Shown one piece after another: positions 60,231 to 64,000 of a DNA stretch of 64,000 nt (position 1 is its first letter; every line of letters begins with the position of its first letter). Source of the stretch: Acidobacteriota bacterium. Its GTDB lineage: Bacteria; Acidobacteriota; Vicinamibacteria; Vicinamibacterales; JAKQTR01. A program made the position numbers and the translations under genes. The DNA is taken from assembly GCA_026393755.1 (NCBI GenBank), contig JAPKZO010000032.1, forward strand, positions 232,714 to 296,713. The letters are read 5' to 3'. The notes under the pieces are model-generated. The model was given only the letters and a program-made list of their open reading frames with translations. It was not told the DNA's origin and did not search any database.

Positions 60231-62144
60231 CTACTTGCCCTTCGTCGCCGCCGGCTTCGCCGGAGCCGGCAGATCGACCACCGCCGCCTGCAGAATCTCC
60301 TTGGACTTCTCGTCCTGCACGAAGGCCACCACGCGAAGGTGTGACGTGTCGATGGCGTTCTTGCGTTCGATGAACTGGAACTTGCCGAAGCGCTGACTCG
60401 CGCCGCCCTCCATGTCATCCAGGTGCGCCTTGGCGTCGGCCACAATCCTGGCGACGTCGAACGTGTGTGTCACCTTCGTGGTTTGCCCGGGCGCAACGTC
60501 GAAGCCGAGTTTGTCCTTTTCGGTGGACGCCAGACTGCGAACGACCATCGGGTGAAACCGCACGCCGTTCTCGCCGGTGTAGTGCACGATCTCCTCGACC
60601 AGCGCCACCTGCAACCTGAGCTTCTGATCGACCTTTCCGGTCCTGGCCGTCTTTCCGACCTCAGCCGCAACATCAACCTTCCCGTTCTTCATGCCGGCCT
60701 GCAGCTTGATCCGCGCGCCTGGCTTACCCTCGAGGCGCTTGTCGATGACGGATTCAACCGAGTCCTTGAAGAGCCTCTCCGCCTGGGCCGCGCCGCCGCC
60801 GCCGACCTTCTGGCTTCCGCCGTCGATGACGTAGGTGGGCGTCCCCGGCACGTCGTAGAAATCCTTGCGGGTCTGCGTGGACGGGTTGGTCATCGGATCG
60901 GGCCGCGGGATGTGGAGGTGATAGACGAGCACCGCGACGTCCTTGGCCGAGTAGCGATCAAGGGCTGCCTCAAACGCCATGTCGGCCGCAACGCAGGGCG
61001 GACAGCCGGCCCCGGTGAACAACTCGGCGACAACCATGCGATCGGTGCGCTTCTTTGAGGCCGTGTACGGCGTGGTCTCGACTTTCGCCGCCTCCTTCTC
61101 GTAGCGCTCGTCGAGCATCTTGTCGAGATCGGCGGGCGATCCGCCGTGTGTCTGCTTGTAGACCGCCTCGAGGTCGGCTCGCGACGCGGCCGTCACCCGG
61201 CCAGCCATCGTGGCTACCGTCAGGTACTCGATCTGTTCGAACGGATGGTTGGCCAGCTTGGCGTAATCCGCCAGCTTCAACGCCGCGACCCCTCCCGTCT
61301 TGGGCGCCAGAGTGTAGGCATCCCGATAGGCCTTCTCGGCGTCGGCCGTCTTCCCCCGCTTGTCCAGAATCTGGCCGAGTGTCATCAGACCCGCCTGCCG
61401 CTGTGAAACGAGCCGGCTCGAGTACTCCGCATCCGTCATCGCCGGACGCGGTTTGGCTGTCGGATTCCGCTTGGCCGCCTCGGCCTGCGCTTCGGCGGCA
61501 GCCTTCTTCTCGAGGTCTATCCACGCTTTCTCATTGCCGAGCACGTCGAGCGCTTTCTTCGCGTACTGTTCGGCCTCGTCGAGCAGCGCGCCGGTGCTTG
61601 TCAATCCGCTGGCGACGGATCCGAGACGCCTCGCCCGCTCATTCGGGGTGGATGCCGCATCCACGAACTTCCTGGCCTGTTCCTGGAGAGCCTTGAGGTC
61701 GGTCGTCGCCCTCTTGGTCATCGTGTTGATGATGCTGGCCTCGGCGGAGCTGGCCGCCGAGGTCTTCGGGAACTCGGCGATCACCTTGTTGAGCGCCTCA
61801 ATCTGCTTGTCGGGATCGGTAATGGACGAAGCCTCCTTCAGCGCCTTGGCTTCGGGAGTGACCTCGCGCGCCGGGGTCGTGGCAGCCGGGGCGGGCTTCG
61901 GATCGGCTGGCTTCTGCCCGGTCGATCCTGTGACCGGCGGCTTCGCCTGAACGGCGGGTTTGGCGGTTGGAATCGCCGCGGGTTTCGCCTGGTCGGCGGG
62001 TCTTGTCTGGGCCGCGGTAGTCGCTGGTTGTTTCGGAGCAGTCGGTGTCGTCTGTGCGGCAGCGGCGGAGGCGCTGATGATGGCGGCGGCCATCGCGGCG
62101 GTGCACAGTCTGATGGTGAAACGGGAGCGGTGTTCAATCGTCAT
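60231..62144 (-). CDS. Exported protein with TPR-like and thioredoxin-like domains
   Basis: 637 residues. A signal peptide (LCTAAMAAAIISASAAAAQ) is followed by a Pro/Ala/Lys-rich linker (~30-95), an all-helical region with TPR-like segments (~100-330, e.g. LMTLGQILDKRGKTADAEKAYRDAYTLAP), and a thioredoxin-like domain (~355-460) with C-P-P-C in FTGAGCPPCVAAD and the cis-Pro site DVPGTPTYVIDG. The C-terminal ~150 residues are beta-rich and unassigned. It could be a periplasmic thiol-disulfide protein that senses or reduces partners. It converges with purL (7 bp between stops). Confidence 0.75.
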   Translation of the reverse strand: MTIEHRSRFTIRLCTAAMAAAIISASAAAAQTTPTAPKQPATTAAQTRPADQAKPAAIPTAKPAVQAKPPVTGSTGQKPADPKPAPAATTPAREVTPEAKALKEASSITDPDKQIEALNKVIAEFPKTSAASSAEASIINTMTKRATTDLKALQEQARKFVDAASTPNERARRLGSVASGLTSTGALLDEAEQYAKKALDVLGNEKAWIDLEKKAAAEAQAEAAKRNPTAKPRPAMTDAEYSSRLVSQRQAGLMTLGQILDKRGKTADAEKAYRDAYTLAPKTGGVAALKLADYAKLANHPFEQIEYLTVATMAGRVTAASRADLEAVYKQTHGGSPADLDKMLDERYEKEAAKVETTPYTASKKRTDRMVVAELFTGAGCPPCVAADMAFEAALDRYSAKDVAVLVYHLHIPRPDPMTNPSTQTRKDFYDVPGTPTYVIDGGSQKVGGGGAAQAERLFKDSVESVIDKRLEGKPGARIKLQAGMKNGKVDVAAEVGKTARTGKVDQKLRLQVALVEEIVHYTGENGVRFHPMVVRSLASTEKDKLGFDVAPGQTTKVTHTFDVARIVADAKAHLDDMEGGASQRFGKFQFIERKNAIDTSHLRVVAFVQDEKSKEILQAAVVDLPAPAKPAATKGK

Positions 62145-62296
62145 GATGCCTCGCTATGGGAGAGCCCGGGCGGGACCGGGGCGCCCCATTGTGCAGCGAA
62201 TCCGGGCTGGTTGTCACGCGCAAGTCTGGTCTATCTTGACTCGGTGAATTCGGACGTGCCATCCTCGAGGATCGTGGCTTGTGAAGGAGGTGCCGT
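62145..62296. other. Divergent intergenic region
   Basis: 152 bp between divergent exported-protein genes. A ribosome binding site (AAGGAGG at 62282-62288) precedes the plus-strand gene. No promoter hexamers were clear. Confidence 0.4.
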
Positions 62297-63349
62297 GTGA
62301 CGGGTGGATCTCGCAGGATTCGGGTTGCGGCGGTTGTGGAGATCGCGTGCCTGACGGCCCTGGCGGCGGCGGTCGCGGCCAGTAGTCACGCACGGTCACA
62401 GGATCCGACGGCCGCGGCGGCGCCAGTGAGCGCCCAGGAGCTTCCAGTCCACAAGATTCCGATTCCCGGCGAGGCCGCCGAGGGGTACTTCTCGCCCGAC
62501 AGCAAGAGCATGATCTGCAACGCCAGGATGGCGGACGACAAGCAGTTTCAGGTCTACACGTTCAAGCTGGATGGCACCAGCGTCCGGCGGATCAACGACA
62601 AGGGCGCTGACGCGTGTTCGTTCTACTACCCGGACGGGACGAAACTGATCTGGACGTCCACCCGCGACAATCTCGACATGCCCCCCGGCAACTTCTCCGA
62701 CGCGAACGACTACCCGCAGGGCGCCGAACTCTACACCTCCGACCTGGACGGCGGCCACGTCGTCCGCATGACAACCAACAAGGTGTACGACGCGGAGGTT
62801 ACCGTTTCACCTGACGGCAAGTGGATCCTGTTCGGGCGGCAGGTGGACGGGAAGATGGATCTCTACAAGATGGGGCCGGACGGGAGCGGTCTGTTCCAGA
62901 TTACGCACACGCCCGACTGGCAGGAAGGCGGCGCGCAGTGGATGCCGGACGGCAAGACCATCATCTACCGCGCGTGGAAGATTCAGGATCAGGGCCAGCG
63001 CGGCATGCCGATGCAGATCTTCACGATCAGGCCTGACGGCACAGGCACAAAGCAGATCACGTCGGAGGCCGGAACGAACTGGTCCCCGGCCCCCGCGCCC
63101 GACGGAAGGCACTTCGTCTTCGTCAAGCTGCTCCCGCCGCGCAACTTCGAGATCTTCATGATGGACATCGTGAGCGGCGAGCAGCGCCGCCTCACGTACA
63201 ATGATGCGTTCGACGGGTTCCCGGCCATTTCGCCTGACGGACACTGGATGGGCTTCTCGTCGAGCCGGGGCGCGGCACCCGGCGAGCGTAAGATGTTCAT
63301 GTACTTGATGGATATTTCGAGCCTCGAGGTTGGTCGCAGCCGCCGGTAG
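62297..63349 (+). CDS. Exported TolB-like beta-propeller (WD40/PD40) protein
   Basis: 350 residues with a GTG start and AAGGAGG 8 bp upstream. A signal peptide (VVEIACLTALAAAVAASSHARS) leads to repeated PD40 blades of the type 'F-S-P-D-G-K-x-(I/M)': EGYFSPDSKSMIC, FYYPDGTKLIWTSTR, VTVSPDGKWILFGRQ, AQWMPDGKTIIYRAW, APAPDGRHFVFVK, PAISPDGHWMGFSSSRG. Six blades are visible, giving a TolB-type propeller in the periplasm, probably for protein binding. A specific role is not evident; it is shorter than TolB (about 430) and lacks its N-terminal domain. Confidence 0.87.
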   Translation: MTGGSRRIRVAAVVEIACLTALAAAVAASSHARSQDPTAAAAPVSAQELPVHKIPIPGEAAEGYFSPDSKSMICNARMADDKQFQVYTFKLDGTSVRRINDKGADACSFYYPDGTKLIWTSTRDNLDMPPGNFSDANDYPQGAELYTSDLDGGHVVRMTTNKVYDAEVTVSPDGKWILFGRQVDGKMDLYKMGPDGSGLFQITHTPDWQEGGAQWMPDGKTIIYRAWKIQDQGQRGMPMQIFTIRPDGTGTKQITSEAGTNWSPAPAPDGRHFVFVKLLPPRNFEIFMMDIVSGEQRRLTYNDAFDGFPAISPDGHWMGFSSSRGAAPGERKMFMYLMDISSLEVGRSRR

Positions 63350-63377
63350 GCCCCTTCTCACAGGAAAGATACGTCAG

Positions 63378-64000
63378 ATGGATCAGCAGGCCCTCACTTT
63401 CATCCACTACTTCCCGATCGGGACGTCGATCGTCGCGATCACGTTTTCGACGTTGCTGTTCCGAAAGTACCTCGCGCACCGGTCGCCGCACCTGTTCTGG
63501 TGGGCGTTCGGCGTGGCCTGTTACGGCAGTGGCACCGTGGTGGAGAGCCTGATTACGCTGTCGGGCAACACCGTGCTCCTCAACAAGCTGTGGTACGTGA
63601 CCGGTGCACTGCTCGGCGGGTATCCGCTGGCGCAAGGGTCGGTGTATCTCACGCATTCGAAGAAGTTCGCCGATCGGGCGACGGCGATTACGCTGCCGTT
63701 CGTGATCGTCGCGTCGATCCTCGTCTTCCTGTCGCCGGTGCGTATGGAGATGCTCCAGGTGACGCGCCCGACCGGCGCCATTCTGGGCTGGAGCTGGATC
63801 CGGCTGCTGACGCCGTTCATCAACCTCTACGCGTCGTTCTTCCTGATTGGCGGCGCGGCCTACAGCGCGTGGAAGTACTTCCGCAACGAGCATGACGGCC
63901 ACCGGGCGGCGGGAAACGCGCTGATCGCGGTGGGTGCGCTCATGCCCGGCATCGGCGGATCGATGGCGAAGGCCGGCTACGTCGAGGTCCTCTACGTCCT
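63378..64000 (+). CDS. Polytopic membrane protein (3' partial)
   Basis: The frame opens with ATG at 63378 and runs off the right edge after 207 codons. About six to seven membrane helices are seen, e.g. FPIGTSIVAITFSTLLF, LFWWAFGVACYGSGTVVESLI, ITLPFVIVASILVFLSPV, and LYASFFLIGGAAYSAW. GAGCC-like and HHRSPHLFWWAFG features suggest a sensor-type 7TM bundle rather than a transporter, but I recognise no named family. It follows the propeller gene by 28 bp and is probably cotranscribed with it. Confidence 0.7.
   Translation, partial: MDQQALTFIHYFPIGTSIVAITFSTLLFRKYLAHRSPHLFWWAFGVACYGSGTVVESLITLSGNTVLLNKLWYVTGALLGGYPLAQGSVYLTHSKKFADRATAITLPFVIVASILVFLSPVRMEMLQVTRPTGAILGWSWIRLLTPFINLYASFFLIGGAAYSAWKYFRNEHDGHRAAGNALIAVGALMPGIGGSMAKAGYVEVLYV

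Overview
The window is GC-rich DNA with densely packed housekeeping operons, cyclophilin-, TPR- and DUF-type envelope proteins, a TonB-dependent receptor and Omp85-type barrels, so it comes from a Gram-negative (diderm) chromosome. The gene mix (GldG/DUF4340 pair, DUF1684, an aldolase/SDR fusion beside an LsrF homologue, cdaA-ybbR-glmM, a large single-chain PurL) suggests an Acidobacteriota member of the Vicinamibacteria type. That placement is an inference from gene content; no rRNA is present. I saw no phage, insertion sequence or CRISPR array.

Layout. 1-4.3 kb (+): the end of a GldG-like/DUF4340 ABC-transporter auxiliary module, then a PBP4-type carboxypeptidase. 4.4-7.1 kb (-): alaX, queC, queE. 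7.2-9.3 kb: DUF72 (+), a cyclophilin (-), a small helix-hairpin-helix protein (+). 9.2-23.8 kb: one long minus-strand block, read as tilS-ftsH-folP-cdaA-ybbR-glmM-lsrF-like-aldolase/SDR-pdxJ-hydrolase-TPR-zinc-finger-reductase-nth, with a CAU tRNA just upstream of tilS. 24-26 kb: an orphan Dam-type methylase (+) and two uncharacterised genes (-). 26.4-34.2 kb (-): a VIT1-like transporter, queA, fabH, ruvB, ruvA, ruvC, yebC, a thiamine-binding-fold protein, a methyltransferase and a small barrel protein. 34.5-40.8 kb: a class V aminotransferase (+), a GT-C-like membrane protein (-), DUF1684 (+), then metY behind an elaborate leader, and a methyltransferase (-). 40.9-51.2 kb (+): a three-domain kinase/M23/aminotransferase fusion, a LolA-like/Omp85 pair, an MscS channel, a Dus3-like dihydrouridine synthase, gpmA and an aldehyde dehydrogenase. 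51.3-55.0 kb (+): a TPP riboswitch controlling a TonB receptor, PnuT and a NadR-like kinase. 55.0-64 kb: hypBA (-), purL (+), a secreted thioredoxin-like protein (-), a TolB/WD40-like protein (+) and a truncated membrane protein (+).

The most striking element lies ahead of metY (38.38-38.66 kb). A 33-codon reading frame carries six Met codons within eleven residues. It is followed by a perfect 12-bp terminator-like stem and by a competing antiterminator pairing. This is the architecture of ribosome-mediated attenuation, but keyed to methionine, where a SAM riboswitch or a repressor would normally be expected.

Other noteworthy points are the kinase/metallopeptidase-fold/phospho-lyase fusion, a bacterial dihydrouridine synthase with the eukaryotic Dus3 signature, the complete TPP-regulated thiamine uptake operon, and several genes whose -10-like box sits directly before the start codon, implying leaderless mRNAs. 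Several palindromic intergenic repeats recur.
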